The position numbers and the translations under genes are program-made. Below, in pieces: positions 43,310 to 52,048 of a DNA stretch of 64,000 nt (the first letter of the stretch is position 1; each line of letters starts with the position of its first letter). The notes below the pieces were generated by a model, which was not told where the DNA came from, searched no databases, and saw only the letters and a list, made by a program, of their open reading frames with translations. The DNA lies in NCBI GenBank assembly GCA_964634565.1, contig CAZWLP010000006.1:6389-70388 (forward strand). Reading direction: 5' to 3'. Origin of the DNA: JAUVKT01 sp964634565 (lineage in GTDB: Bacteria > Bacteroidota > Bacteroidia > Bacteroidales > VadinHA17).

Positions 43310-44893
43310 ATGAATAGTCCTCTTTTAAAAAAGATCAGGTTTCTGCTTGCTTTACTGGTCTTAGTGTTATTTATCCTCTCGTTTATAGATTTTAGATATT
43401 TACTCCCCGAGAAGTGGTTTGGGATATTACTATATCTGCAATTTACTCCATCGCTGCTTAAATTTATGGATGCTCCTTCAATTCTTGCAAGCGGATTTAT
43501 AGTTGTAGCTGCACTAACTGTTTTTACCGGCCGATCCTATTGTTCCTTTCTTTGTCCCCTGGGTATCCTTCAGGATGCAATAAGCAGGGCCGGTGGAAAA
43601 GTTAAACGTCGCAACAGAAGGTATGGATTTAAGAAGCCACATACTATTTTAAGGTATTTGTTACTGGCTATTACTCTGATTGTAGCTCTCTCAGGATCAA
43701 TACACCTGATAGCTCTTTTAGATCCCTATAGTATTTTTGGAAGGTTTGTAACGTATTTTTTTCAACCACTTATAGTTACTCTTAATAATATTGTTGCATG
43801 GATTGCCACTAAGTTTGATTACTATGAAATTTTTAAGGTTGAGTATATTAAGATACCTCTGATTGTATATCTGATACCCCTTCTTTTCCTGGTTTTGGTT
43901 TCCTATATGTCTTTTACCAGGGGAAGGTTGTACTGCAATACCTTATGTCCTGTTGGTACACTTCTTGGACTCCTGTCCAAGGTGTCTGTTTTCAGGATTA
44001 CTATTGATAAGCAATCCTGTACTCATTGTGGAAGATGTGCCATTAATTGTAAGGCCTCCTGCATTGATTTTCTGAATGAGGATATTGATGAAAGCAGATG
44101 TGTAACATGTTTTAATTGTCTTACGGTTTGTCCTGATAATGCAATTAAATATGGTTTGCCCGTGAGAATAAAGAATAAGCCCGTGGTGACTGAGAAAGTT
44201 GATTCGTCTAAGCGCAGGTTTATTGCAGGTTCAATAGGCGCTCTCGCTGCTGCTACTGGTGTTGCCAGGGCGCAGGATGTGCCTGCCAATAAGGAAGCAC
44301 CTGTTCCGACCAAGGAATCGACCGTTAAGGAAAATAAAACATACCCCGTATGTCCGTATGGTGCAGTAAGTCTGGAACATTTCAATTCATATTGTACTGC
44401 ATGTTCGCTTTGCATAAATGCTTGCCCTGAGCAGGTTATAGTGCCGTCATTTATGGAATACGGTCTGGCCGGTATTATGCAGCCAAGGATGGATTATCAT
44501 AAGAGCTTCTGCAATTTTGATTGCACCAGGTGTACAGATATTTGTCCGACAGGTGCTCTCCTGCCTCTGACAGTAGAAGCTAAAAAGCTTACTCAGATTG
44601 GGAAAGTCACCTTTATTAAGGAGAACTGTATAGTTGAGACAGAGAGAACTGACTGCGGTGCATGTTCTGAACATTGTCCTACAAAGGCAGTTTACATGGT
44701 CCCTTTTAAGGGTAACCTCGTTATTCCGGAGGTTAATAATAAGCTATGTGTAGGATGTGGTGCATGTGAATATGCATGCCCGACAAAACCTTTTAAGGCA
44801 ATTTTTGTTGATGGCAATCCAATACACCTCGATGCAGAAAAACCTGCATCTGAGTCATTGAAAGTTGAAAAGATGGAAGAATTTCCATTCTAG
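43310..44893 (+). CDS. NapH/NapG-like fused membrane polyferredoxin
   Basis: A 527-residue membrane iron-sulfur protein. The N-terminal half resembles NapH: membrane segments at about 10-25, 60-73, 115-135 and 186-200, two CxxxCP motifs (C78-C82, C209-C213) and two [4Fe-4S] motifs (C237-C247, C264-C274). At 301-323 lies KRRFIAGSIGALAAATGVARAQ, which looks like an internal twin-Arg or membrane-anchor segment. The rest is NapG-like with four more clusters (C362-C372, C401-C412, C449-C456 with a preceding Cys, C480-C490). It probably moves electrons between the quinone pool and the periplasmic side. It follows the DUF362 gene by 12 bases. Confidence 0.82.
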   Translation: MNSPLLKKIRFLLALLVLVLFILSFIDFRYLLPEKWFGILLYLQFTPSLLKFMDAPSILASGFIVVAALTVFTGRSYCSFLCPLGILQDAISRAGGKVKRRNRRYGFKKPHTILRYLLLAITLIVALSGSIHLIALLDPYSIFGRFVTYFFQPLIVTLNNIVAWIATKFDYYEIFKVEYIKIPLIVYLIPLLFLVLVSYMSFTRGRLYCNTLCPVGTLLGLLSKVSVFRITIDKQSCTHCGRCAINCKASCIDFLNEDIDESRCVTCFNCLTVCPDNAIKYGLPVRIKNKPVVTEKVDSSKRRFIAGSIGALAAATGVARAQDVPANKEAPVPTKESTVKENKTYPVCPYGAVSLEHFNSYCTACSLCINACPEQVIVPSFMEYGLAGIMQPRMDYHKSFCNFDCTRCTDICPTGALLPLTVEAKKLTQIGKVTFIKENCIVETERTDCGACSEHCPTKAVYMVPFKGNLVIPEVNNKLCVGCGACEYACPTKPFKAIFVDGNPIHLDAEKPASESLKVEKMEEFPF

Positions 44894-44991
44894 AAGATTG
44901 TTTTCCAGGTGTTGCAGATAAGAATTATAATTTTCAAAAAAAAGTCAATAAAATATGACTTTTGTCTGCATAAATTAAGCAATATTAAGTT

Positions 44992-44999
44992 TATGTTTG
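44992..44999 (+). promoter_or_regulatory. Candidate -7 element of the methylmalonyl-CoA decarboxylase operon
   Basis: TATGTTTG matches TAnnTTTG and lies 26 bases before the epimerase ATG. The nearest TTTG upstream (44961-44964) is 27 bases away, longer than usual, so the -33 box is uncertain. Confidence 0.5.
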
Positions 45000-45025
45000 T
45001 AAAACATAAATAATCCTTAAGTTTA

Positions 45026-45439
45026 ATGGAACCAACGCATATTGAACACATTGGTATAGCCGTAAAATCGCTCGATGAGGCTATCCCATTTTATGAGAAT
45101 ATTTTTGGTCTTAAATGCTACAATATTGAGGAGGTAAGAGACCAAAAGGTGAAGACCGCATTTTTTAAAATAGGCGACACCAAGATTGAATTACTGGAAT
45201 CAACAGATCCTGATGGACCAATAGGTAAGTTTATCGAGAAAAGAGGAGAAGGAATACACCATATGGCCTTTGCCGTTAAGGATATTAATAGTAAGCTTGC
45301 AGAGGTAGAGCTGAAAGGAGTTAGGCTGATCGACAGGGAGGCGCGCTCTGGAGCAGAAGGACTTGATATAGGCTTCCTGCATCCAAAGTCAACTTTTGGT
45401 GTACTTACAGAGCTTTGTGAAGATAATTCAGGTAAATAG
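45026..45439 (+). CDS. mce: Methylmalonyl-CoA epimerase
   Basis: A 137-residue vicinal-oxygen-chelate enzyme that interconverts (R)- and (S)-methylmalonyl-CoA. It has HIEHIGIAVKSLDEAIPFYENIFGL at the N terminus, KTAFFKIGDTKIELLESTDPDGPIGKFIEKRGEGIHHMAFAV in the middle and the metal ligands His and Glu in these blocks. Length is normal. It opens the operon for the decarboxylase and supplies its substrate stereoisomer. Confidence 0.95.
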   Translation: MEPTHIEHIGIAVKSLDEAIPFYENIFGLKCYNIEEVRDQKVKTAFFKIGDTKIELLESTDPDGPIGKFIEKRGEGIHHMAFAVKDINSKLAEVELKGVRLIDREARSGAEGLDIGFLHPKSTFGVLTELCEDNSGK

Positions 45440-45456
45440 AAATAATCTTTAGTCAG

Positions 45457-47016
45457 ATGAGTAGTCAGGATAAAATAAATCAACTTATTGATCTTCGGGA
45501 GCAAGCCAAACTGGGCGGTGGTCTGAAAAGGATAGAGTCACAGCATAAAAAAGGAAAATTAACTGCCAGAGAAAGGATTGATATTCTTCTTGATGAGGGT
45601 AGTTTTGAGGAATTTGACATGTTTGTTAAACACCGGACTGAAGATTTTGGACTGGGTGACAAGAAATTCCTTTCAGATGGTGTTGTAACAGGTCATGGCA
45701 CTATTGATGGAAGGGTAGTTTACATTTTTTCGCAGGATTTTACCGTTTTTGGAGGCTCTCTTTCCGAAACCTTTGCAGCTAAAATTTGTAAAATAATGGA
45801 TCAGGCAATGAAGGTTGGAGCACCTGTAATTGGAATTAATGATAGTGGCGGTGCAAGAATACAGGAGGGTGTAAGGAGTCTGGCCGGATATGCCGAGATA
45901 TTTGAACGTAATATTATGGCATCGGGTGTAATACCACAAATATCAGCTATTTTCGGTCCATGCGCAGGAGGTGCAGTATATTCGCCAGCTCTTACTGATT
46001 ATATTATTATGAGCGAGGAGAGCAGCTATATGTTCGTTACCGGCCCAAAAGTCACTAAAACAGTTACAGGAGAAGAGATATCAATAGAAGATCTGGGTGG
46101 TGCAAGGGTTCACTCAACAAAATCTGGTGTAGCTCATTTTGTTTCTGAAGATGAGGAAGAAGGTTTATTATTAATCAGAAAACTCCTGAGTTATTTGCCT
46201 CAGAATAATCTGGAGGATCCACCTCTTTCGGATTGTAATGATCCTATAGACCGACTGGAGGATGATCTGAATCTAATTATTCCGGAAAATACGAATCAAC
46301 CTTACAATGTAAAAGATATAATATATAAGATTGTTGATAATGAAGAATTTCTGGAGGTACACGGTAATTATGCAAAAAATATTATTGTGGGACATGCCAA
46401 GTTTGATGGTATGTCGGTTGGCATAATTGCTAACCAGCCTAACTTTCTTGCCGGGGTACTGGATATAGAGGCATCGAGAAAAGCTGCAAGGTTTGTAAGA
46501 TTCTGCGACGCTTTTAATATACCATTGGTTACCCTGGTTGATGTTCCTGGCTTTTTACCAGGTAGTAATCAGGAATATGGCGGAATTATTATTCATGGAG
46601 CCAAACTGATGTTTGCATATGGAGAGGCTACTGTCCCAAAGATTACAATTACCCTGCGTAAATCATATGGAGGTGCCCACTGTGTTATGTCATCAAAGCA
46701 ACTTAAGGGAGATATTAATTATGCATGGCCTTCTGCAGAAATAGCAGTAATGGGCCCTCGTGGGGCAATTGAAGTACTTGAGGGTAAGAAAATTAGTGAG
46801 ATTGAGAACCCGGAAGAAAGGGCTAAGTACGTTGCTGAGAAGGAGGAGGAATACCGCGATAAATTTGCAAATCCATATGAGGCAGCTAAATTCGGATTTC
46901 TTGATGACGTGATTGAACCAAGAAATACACGCTTCAGGATAATAAGGGCTCTTAGAACACTTACAACAAAGAAAGATCCACTGCCTTTGAAAAAGCATTC
47001 AAATATACCTTTATAG
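45457..47016 (+). CDS. mmdA: Methylmalonyl-CoA decarboxylase alpha subunit (carboxyltransferase)
   Basis: A 519-residue acyl-CoA carboxyltransferase. It has KGKLTARERIDILLDEGSFEEFD near the N terminus, GAPVIGINDSGGARIQEGVRSLAGYAEIF and SAIFGPCAGGAVYSPALTDYI for CoA binding, and LVDVPGFLPGSNQEYGGIIIHGAKL in the second half. In this setting (biotin carrier, beta and gamma-type membrane subunits downstream, no biotin carboxylase) it transfers CO2 from methylmalonyl-CoA to biotin, giving propionyl-CoA. Length matches the family. It starts 17 bases after mce. Confidence 0.93.
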   Translation: MSSQDKINQLIDLREQAKLGGGLKRIESQHKKGKLTARERIDILLDEGSFEEFDMFVKHRTEDFGLGDKKFLSDGVVTGHGTIDGRVVYIFSQDFTVFGGSLSETFAAKICKIMDQAMKVGAPVIGINDSGGARIQEGVRSLAGYAEIFERNIMASGVIPQISAIFGPCAGGAVYSPALTDYIIMSEESSYMFVTGPKVTKTVTGEEISIEDLGGARVHSTKSGVAHFVSEDEEEGLLLIRKLLSYLPQNNLEDPPLSDCNDPIDRLEDDLNLIIPENTNQPYNVKDIIYKIVDNEEFLEVHGNYAKNIIVGHAKFDGMSVGIIANQPNFLAGVLDIEASRKAARFVRFCDAFNIPLVTLVDVPGFLPGSNQEYGGIIIHGAKLMFAYGEATVPKITITLRKSYGGAHCVMSSKQLKGDINYAWPSAEIAVMGPRGAIEVLEGKKISEIENPEERAKYVAEKEEEYRDKFANPYEAAKFGFLDDVIEPRNTRFRIIRALRTLTTKKDPLPLKKHSNIPL

Positions 47017-47026
47017 AGCAGAATCT

Positions 47027-47398
47027 ATGAATACAGCATTATTACTTATACCCGCCGCATTCTCGGGCATCAATAAAGAGGCCGGCATTATTGTTTTGAT
47101 CGGATACCTTATCGTCTTTATTGCTCTTATAGTACTTTACCTTGTGTTCAGATATATGGTGCCGCTTATTCTTAAGATTAAGCTATACAGAAGGGCTGCA
47201 AGGGAGGGCAGACACCTTGATGAATCTGAAAAAACTCAAATGACAGGTGCGGTTAATGCTGCAATTGCAACAGCTCTTTACCTTTATTTTAACGAACAAC
47301 ATGATGTTGAGAGCAACATTATAACAATAAGGAAAGTTTCCAGGGCATATTCACCTTGGAGCTCAAAAATACATAGTATGAAAAACCTTCAACGTTAA
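47027..47398 (+). CDS. mmdD: OadG-like small membrane subunit of the Na+ decarboxylase
   Basis: A 123-residue protein with one or two hydrophobic segments (about 15-45, IIVLIGYLIVFIALIVLYLVFRYMVPLIL). A charged cytosolic tail follows, containing EKTQMTGAVNAAIATALYLYFNEQ. Size, topology and gene order match the gamma/delta subunit (OadG, MmdD) that holds the complex together. Primary sequence conservation is low in this family, so position in the operon is the main evidence. Confidence 0.75.
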   Translation: MNTALLLIPAAFSGINKEAGIIVLIGYLIVFIALIVLYLVFRYMVPLILKIKLYRRAAREGRHLDESEKTQMTGAVNAAIATALYLYFNEQHDVESNIITIRKVSRAYSPWSSKIHSMKNLQR

Positions 47399-47408
47399 CC
47401 AGGGATTA

Positions 47409-47828
47409 ATGAAGAATTATAAATTTACTATCAGTGGACATACTTACGAGGTCGATATCCTTGATTTTGAAGGAGATCTGGCTAAGATCGAAGTAAACGG
47501 AACACCATATATGGTTGAAATTCATCAGCAGGTAAAGCATCAAAAAACTCCTACTCTTGTAAGGCCTGTTATGAAAGAACCTAATAAATCTATTGAAAAG
47601 AAAGAGGGATCTACCAGGCTTGCTATTAAGGCTCCTCTTCCTGGTATTATCCTTGAACTGTCTGTTAAAGAGGGGGACATGGTTAAGAAAGGCCAGAAGC
47701 TTGCAGTAATGGAAGCAATGAAAATGGAAAACGAGATAAAGGCAGAGAAGGATGGGGAGATAGTTTCTGTTAAAATAAGTCAGGGACAATCTGTTCTGCA
47801 GGATGAAGTGTTAATCGAAATAGGCTGA
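47409..47828 (+). CDS. mmdC: Biotin carrier subunit of the Na+ decarboxylase
   Basis: A 139-residue carrier protein. A hinge rich in Lys, Pro and charged residues (about 45-72) is followed by a biotinyl domain with LPGIILELSVKEGDMVKKGQKLAVMEAMKMENEI. The biotinylated Lys is residue 105 in the EAMKMEN motif. It accepts CO2 from MmdA and delivers it to the membrane beta subunit. It lies 10 bases after the small membrane subunit and 2 bases before mmdB. Confidence 0.95.
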   Translation: MKNYKFTISGHTYEVDILDFEGDLAKIEVNGTPYMVEIHQQVKHQKTPTLVRPVMKEPNKSIEKKEGSTRLAIKAPLPGIILELSVKEGDMVKKGQKLAVMEAMKMENEIKAEKDGEIVSVKISQGQSVLQDEVLIEIG

Positions 47829-47830
47829 TA

Positions 47831-49168
47831 ATGAAGAGGTTTATTACTGTCATTGCGATCCTTAGTGTTTTAAGTATAACATGGACTGCTTTTGTAAAGC
47901 CGGAAAAAGACTCTAACAGGGATAATCTTTCGCAAAAAGTTGAAAATGTATCTGCAGGCTCACAGGAATTAGAAAAGGATAGTCCTGGCTTATCAGGTTT
48001 AAAGAAATTCTGGGATTATTCCGGATTCAGGAATGCTACCCGCGGACACCTGATAATGATAGTGGTGGGTTTGTTCTTTATTTTTCTTGCCATAAAGTAT
48101 GACTATGAACCCTTATTGCTTATCCCTATTGGTACGGGAATACTGATAGGGAATATCCCCTTTTATCAGGATGGAGGTTATAATCTGCAGCTTGGCATAT
48201 ATCAAAGTGGTAGTGTAATGAACTACCTTTACTTTGGGGTATTAAAAGGGGTATACCCTCCATTGATATTCCTTGGCATAGGGGCTATGACCGACTTTTC
48301 ATCTCTTTTATCCAATCCCAGGCTTATGATCCTTGGAGCTGCGGCACAGATTGGTATATTTATTACATTTCTGGGGGCCCTGCTTTTTGGCTTTGCGCCA
48401 CCTGAGGCAGGTGCAATTGGAATTATCGGGGGAGCCGATGGCCCTACTGCTATATTTCTTTCATCAAGGCTGGCTAATGGTGTAAACATTCTTGCAGATG
48501 GTACTACTGTGAAGAACCTGATTGCCCCAATAGCTATTGCAGCATATTCCTATATGGCTCTTGTACCTGTTATTCAGCCGCCAATAATGAGGCTGCTTAC
48601 AACTAAGAAGGAACGATTGATCAGGATGAAGCCTCCAAGGCAGGTTTCTAAAGTAGAAAAGATAATATTCCCGATAATAGGTTTGCTCTTAACCGCATTT
48701 ATTTCGCCCAGCTCACTGCCATTGCTTGGTATGTTGTTTTTTGGGAATCTTTTGAAAGAGTCGGGCGTAACAAAGCGACTGGCAGAGACAGCCAGGACCT
48801 CAATGGTTGATATTGTAACAATATTACTTGGTATAACTGTTGGTGCATCTACGCAGGCAGATATTTTTCTGACTCCTGACTCCATGTTTATCTTTGCGCT
48901 GGGAGCAGTTTCTTTTGTTATAGCAACAGCAGGTGGATTGATTTTTGCCAAATTTATGAATATATTCCTGAAAGGTGATAATAAGATTAATCCTCTTGTT
49001 GGAGCCGCAGGAGTATCTGCAGTGCCGGATGCTGCCAGGGTAGTACAGAATGAAGGATTAAAGGCTGATCCAACCAATCATCTGCTTATGCATGCAATGA
49101 CTCCTAATGTGGCAGGTGTAATTGGCTCGGCAGTTGCTGCTGGTATTTTATTAAGTTTCCTTGGATAA
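47831..49168 (+). CDS. mmdB: Na+-translocating decarboxylase beta subunit
   Basis: A 445-residue integral membrane protein that decarboxylates carboxybiotin and pumps Na+ outward. After an N-terminal hydrophobic segment and a polar linker (about 1-70) come the family blocks GVYPPLIFLGIGAMTDFSSLLSNPR, GFAPPEAGAIGIIGGADGPTAIFLSSRLA and GAAGVSAVPDAARVVQNEG, with a run of transmembrane helices throughout. The N-terminal extension before the conserved core is longer than in OadB of enterobacteria. The end of the gene overlaps the -33 box of the citrate lyase promoter. Confidence 0.94.
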   Translation: MKRFITVIAILSVLSITWTAFVKPEKDSNRDNLSQKVENVSAGSQELEKDSPGLSGLKKFWDYSGFRNATRGHLIMIVVGLFFIFLAIKYDYEPLLLIPIGTGILIGNIPFYQDGGYNLQLGIYQSGSVMNYLYFGVLKGVYPPLIFLGIGAMTDFSSLLSNPRLMILGAAAQIGIFITFLGALLFGFAPPEAGAIGIIGGADGPTAIFLSSRLANGVNILADGTTVKNLIAPIAIAAYSYMALVPVIQPPIMRLLTTKKERLIRMKPPRQVSKVEKIIFPIIGLLLTAFISPSSLPLLGMLFFGNLLKESGVTKRLAETARTSMVDIVTILLGITVGASTQADIFLTPDSMFIFALGAVSFVIATAGGLIFAKFMNIFLKGDNKINPLVGAAGVSAVPDAARVVQNEGLKADPTNHLLMHAMTPNVAGVIGSAVAAGILLSFLG

Positions 49169-49191
49169 ACCCTTGCTATTAGCTAGGTTTG
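49161..49191 (+). promoter_or_regulatory. Promoter of the citrate lyase genes
   Basis: TTGG at 49161-49164 and TAGGTTTG at 49184-49191 are separated by 19 bases, fitting the Bacteroidota promoter. It is embedded in the last codons of mmdB and the 45-base spacer, with 22 bases to the citD-citE ATG. It suggests that citrate lyase can be expressed apart from the decarboxylase. Confidence 0.55.
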
Positions 49192-49213
49192 GAATATTCT
49201 CAAAGAGATATCT

Positions 49214-50434
49214 ATGAAAAATAATGTTTCCATAACAGGTAATTCCGGCCCAAAGGTAAGATCTGATTGCGAGGTCAGACTGGTTATTTCAGGTAATAAA
49301 GAAAATATAATTCAGATAGAATCAAAGGTTTCATCCATGTATGGACGATCGATAAAGTCCATTATCGAAGATATATTTAAGTATTATAGTATTACCGGAG
49401 CCGAACTAAGTATTAATGATAAAGGAGCACTGCCATTTGTGATTGCTGCGAGGGTAGAGGCTGCAATAAAGGAGTGTATTGATACAGATAAGGAGTATCT
49501 GCCAGAGATGATTCCTGAAAATCTATATAGTTCCGATTATTCGCGTTATCGCTTTAGCCGTCTTTATCTTCCAGGCAATACTCCAAGTATGATGTTAAAT
49601 GCCGGCTTGCACTCTCCTGATGGAATAATACTGGACCTGGAAGATTCAGTTGCTCCGGAAAAGAAAAATGAGGCCAGGTACCTTGTAAGAAACGCACTTA
49701 GATCTCTTAATTTTTATGGGGTGGAGCGTATGGTAAGAATTAACCAGGGTGAAATGGGTCTTTCAGACCTTAAGTATATTGTTCCACATAATGTACACCT
49801 GATACTGGTTCCTAAATGTGAAAGTGCTGAATATATATCCGGGCTGGAGGAAGAAATAGACCGTATCAGGAAAAAAAATAGTATTAAGAATAAAATTTTC
49901 CTGATGCCAATACTTGAGAGTGCGCTGGGAATTGAAAAGGCTTTTGAAATCGCTGTGGCCAGTAAGAATGTTGTTGCCCTTGCTATAGGGCTTGAAGATT
50001 ATACAGCAGATATTGGTGTTCAGAGAACAAATAGCGGAGAAGAGTCATTATATGCCAGAATGAAACTGGTAAATGCTGCCAAAGCTGCTGGAGTTCAGCC
50101 TATAGATTCAGTATTTTCTGATGTTTCAGATATGGATGCCCTGAAAGAAAATGTACTCAGGTCAAAAGCACTGGGTTTTGAAGGTATGGGATGTATTCAC
50201 CCTCGCCAGATAAATGTAATACAAAGGGCATTTGCTCCGGATTCTGAAGAGATAGAGAAAGCATCGAGGATAGTTAATGCCTTTAGAGAAGCAGAAAAAC
50301 AGGGCTTAGGCGTGGTAGCGCTCGGATCTAAGATGATTGATCCTCCCGTTGTAAAAAGAGCAATAAGAACCATCACTCTTGCTGAAAAACTAAGCCTGTT
50401 ACCTGAGGATTGGAAAACTAAGTATAACGATTAA
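49214..50434 (+). CDS. citE: Citrate lyase acyl carrier (CitD) and beta subunit (CitE) fusion
   Basis: A 406-residue fusion. Residues 1 to about 98 match CitD, the acyl carrier protein (KVRSDCEVRLVI, DIFKYYSITGAELSINDKGALPFVIAARVEAAIK). Residues from about 115 match CitE, the citryl-CoA-type lyase (RLYLPGNTPSMMLNAGLHSPDGIILDLEDSVAPEKKNEARYL, FLMPILESALGIEKAFEIA, GCIHPRQINVIQRAF). CitE cleaves citryl-ACP to oxaloacetate and acetyl-ACP. The prosthetic-group Ser of CitD normally sits in an ESxD motif; here the nearest Ser is residue 17 in VRSD. The fusion saves one gene compared with the usual citDEF order. Confidence 0.88.
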   Translation: MKNNVSITGNSGPKVRSDCEVRLVISGNKENIIQIESKVSSMYGRSIKSIIEDIFKYYSITGAELSINDKGALPFVIAARVEAAIKECIDTDKEYLPEMIPENLYSSDYSRYRFSRLYLPGNTPSMMLNAGLHSPDGIILDLEDSVAPEKKNEARYLVRNALRSLNFYGVERMVRINQGEMGLSDLKYIVPHNVHLILVPKCESAEYISGLEEEIDRIRKKNSIKNKIFLMPILESALGIEKAFEIAVASKNVVALAIGLEDYTADIGVQRTNSGEESLYARMKLVNAAKAAGVQPIDSVFSDVSDMDALKENVLRSKALGFEGMGCIHPRQINVIQRAFAPDSEEIEKASRIVNAFREAEKQGLGVVALGSKMIDPPVVKRAIRTITLAEKLSLLPEDWKTKYND

Positions 50435-50455
50435 CTTCCTTATTGTATATTTGTT

Positions 50456-52012
50456 ATGAGCACAAAACTTGTTAAGAATGCGCTTGGAAGAATGGTTGTA
50501 AGCGAGCTAAACGGAGAGGTAGCCATTCCCTTTCAGGGTGTAGGTAAATATCGGCCGGATAGTTACAAACATGCACCGAAGATATCAAGCTGTGCCGATT
50601 TTCCGCTCGACGGCAATAAACAGGTGAAATCAATCAGGGAAGCACTTAAAAAAAGTGGTTTAAAAGATGGTATGACAATATCTACCCATCATCATTTCAG
50701 AAATGGAGATCTTGTTGCAAATATGGTTTTTGATGCAGTTAAGGAATTGGGAGTTAAAGATATAAGATGGTTTCCTTCTGCCTCTTTTCCATGTCATGAA
50801 CACCTGATACAATATCTGGAAGACGGAACTATTCATCATATCGAGGGAAGCATGAATGGCCCACTGGGTAAATATGTTTCTGAAGGCAGGATGAAGGGAA
50901 CAGGTGTTCTCCGGTCACACGGAGGAAGATACCAGTCGGTCCAGGATGGAGAGGTGAAGATAGATATTGCCATTATTGGGGCCCCTGCAGCCGATCCATT
51001 CGGCAATGCAAATGGATTGCAGGGGGAATCGGCATGTGGATTGCTGGGATTTGCCCTGGCTGACTCGCAGTATGCTGATAAGGTTATTATTGTTACTGAT
51101 AATCTGGTAGATTTTCCCTGCATACCCTGGCAGATACAGGGAAATTATGTTGATTATACCGTAGTGGTCGACAAGATTGGGATTCCGGATAGAATAATAT
51201 CGGGCACAACAGTAATTACCAGGTCGCCCGACAGGTTGTTGCTTGCAGAGATGACAGCCAGGTTTTGTGATGAAGCCGGTATAATAAAGGATGGATTTTC
51301 ATTTCAGAGCGGGGCAGGAGGGACCTCTCTTGCTGTAGGTGAATTTTTTAAGGAGATAATGAAGAAGAAAGGCATTAAAGCCAGGTTTGCCAGAGGAGGA
51401 AGTAATAAGTACCTTGTATCGATGCTTGAAGAGGGTCTGGTAGATTATATACTGGATGGTCAGACCTTTGACCTGGATGGCGTAACTTCAATGGCTAATA
51501 ATCCTGATCATGTGTGGACAAGCCCGTTTACCAGTTATAATTACCATGGTAAGGGTAATTTTGCCGGTATGGTTGATGTTGTTATACTTGGAGCAACAGA
51601 AGTTGATGTTAATTTCAATGCCAATGTTGTTACACATTCTGATGGTTATCTTTTGCACGGAATAGGTGGATGGCAAAATTGTCTTTTTTCCAAAACAGTT
51701 ATACTTCCGCTTCCTCTTTTCAGGGATAGAATACCTGTTGTAATTGATGAGGTAACAACTCTGTGTGGTCCCGGAGAATTAATTGATGTAATTGTTACAG
51801 AAAGAGGCATTGCTATTAACCCACGGAGGAAGGATCTCCTGGAAAAACTTAAGGATTCAGATCTGCCACTTAAGACAATAGAAGAACTTAAAGAAGAGGC
51901 CGAAAGGATATGTGGTAAGCCTGAGAAGGCTGATCTTTCAGACGACATAATAGCTGTTGTTAAATGGGTGGATGGTACAATAATTGACGTTGTAAGACGT
52001 GTTACTGTTTAA
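50456..52012 (+). CDS. citF: Citrate lyase alpha subunit
   Basis: A 518-residue citrate:acetyl-ACP transferase. It has MTISTHHHFRNGDLVANMVFD, DIRWFPSASFPCHEHLIQYLEDGTIHHIEGSMNGPLGKYVSEG, and GAPAADPFGNANGLQGESACGLLGFALADSQYADKVIIVTDNLVDFPCIPWQI, all family blocks. It transfers citrate onto the ACP part of the preceding fusion. It lies 21 bases after it. The ligase and prosthetic-group genes (citC, citG, citX) are not in the window. Confidence 0.95.
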   Translation: MSTKLVKNALGRMVVSELNGEVAIPFQGVGKYRPDSYKHAPKISSCADFPLDGNKQVKSIREALKKSGLKDGMTISTHHHFRNGDLVANMVFDAVKELGVKDIRWFPSASFPCHEHLIQYLEDGTIHHIEGSMNGPLGKYVSEGRMKGTGVLRSHGGRYQSVQDGEVKIDIAIIGAPAADPFGNANGLQGESACGLLGFALADSQYADKVIIVTDNLVDFPCIPWQIQGNYVDYTVVVDKIGIPDRIISGTTVITRSPDRLLLAEMTARFCDEAGIIKDGFSFQSGAGGTSLAVGEFFKEIMKKKGIKARFARGGSNKYLVSMLEEGLVDYILDGQTFDLDGVTSMANNPDHVWTSPFTSYNYHGKGNFAGMVDVVILGATEVDVNFNANVVTHSDGYLLHGIGGWQNCLFSKTVILPLPLFRDRIPVVIDEVTTLCGPGELIDVIVTERGIAINPRRKDLLEKLKDSDLPLKTIEELKEEAERICGKPEKADLSDDIIAVVKWVDGTIIDVVRRVTV

Positions 52013-52048
52013 TTTCTAATATAAAATTTTTTACAAAATATTTTTTCT

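Noticed and set aside
44961..44999. TTTG at 44961 as -33 box of the mce promoter
   Set aside because: The 27-base spacing to TATGTTTG is longer than the usual 17-23 bases, so only the -7 element was listed.
48574..49077. 167-residue minus-strand frame inside mmdB
   Set aside because: It is antisense to conserved membrane segments of mmdB and is composed of shadow Thr/Ala/Ser codons.
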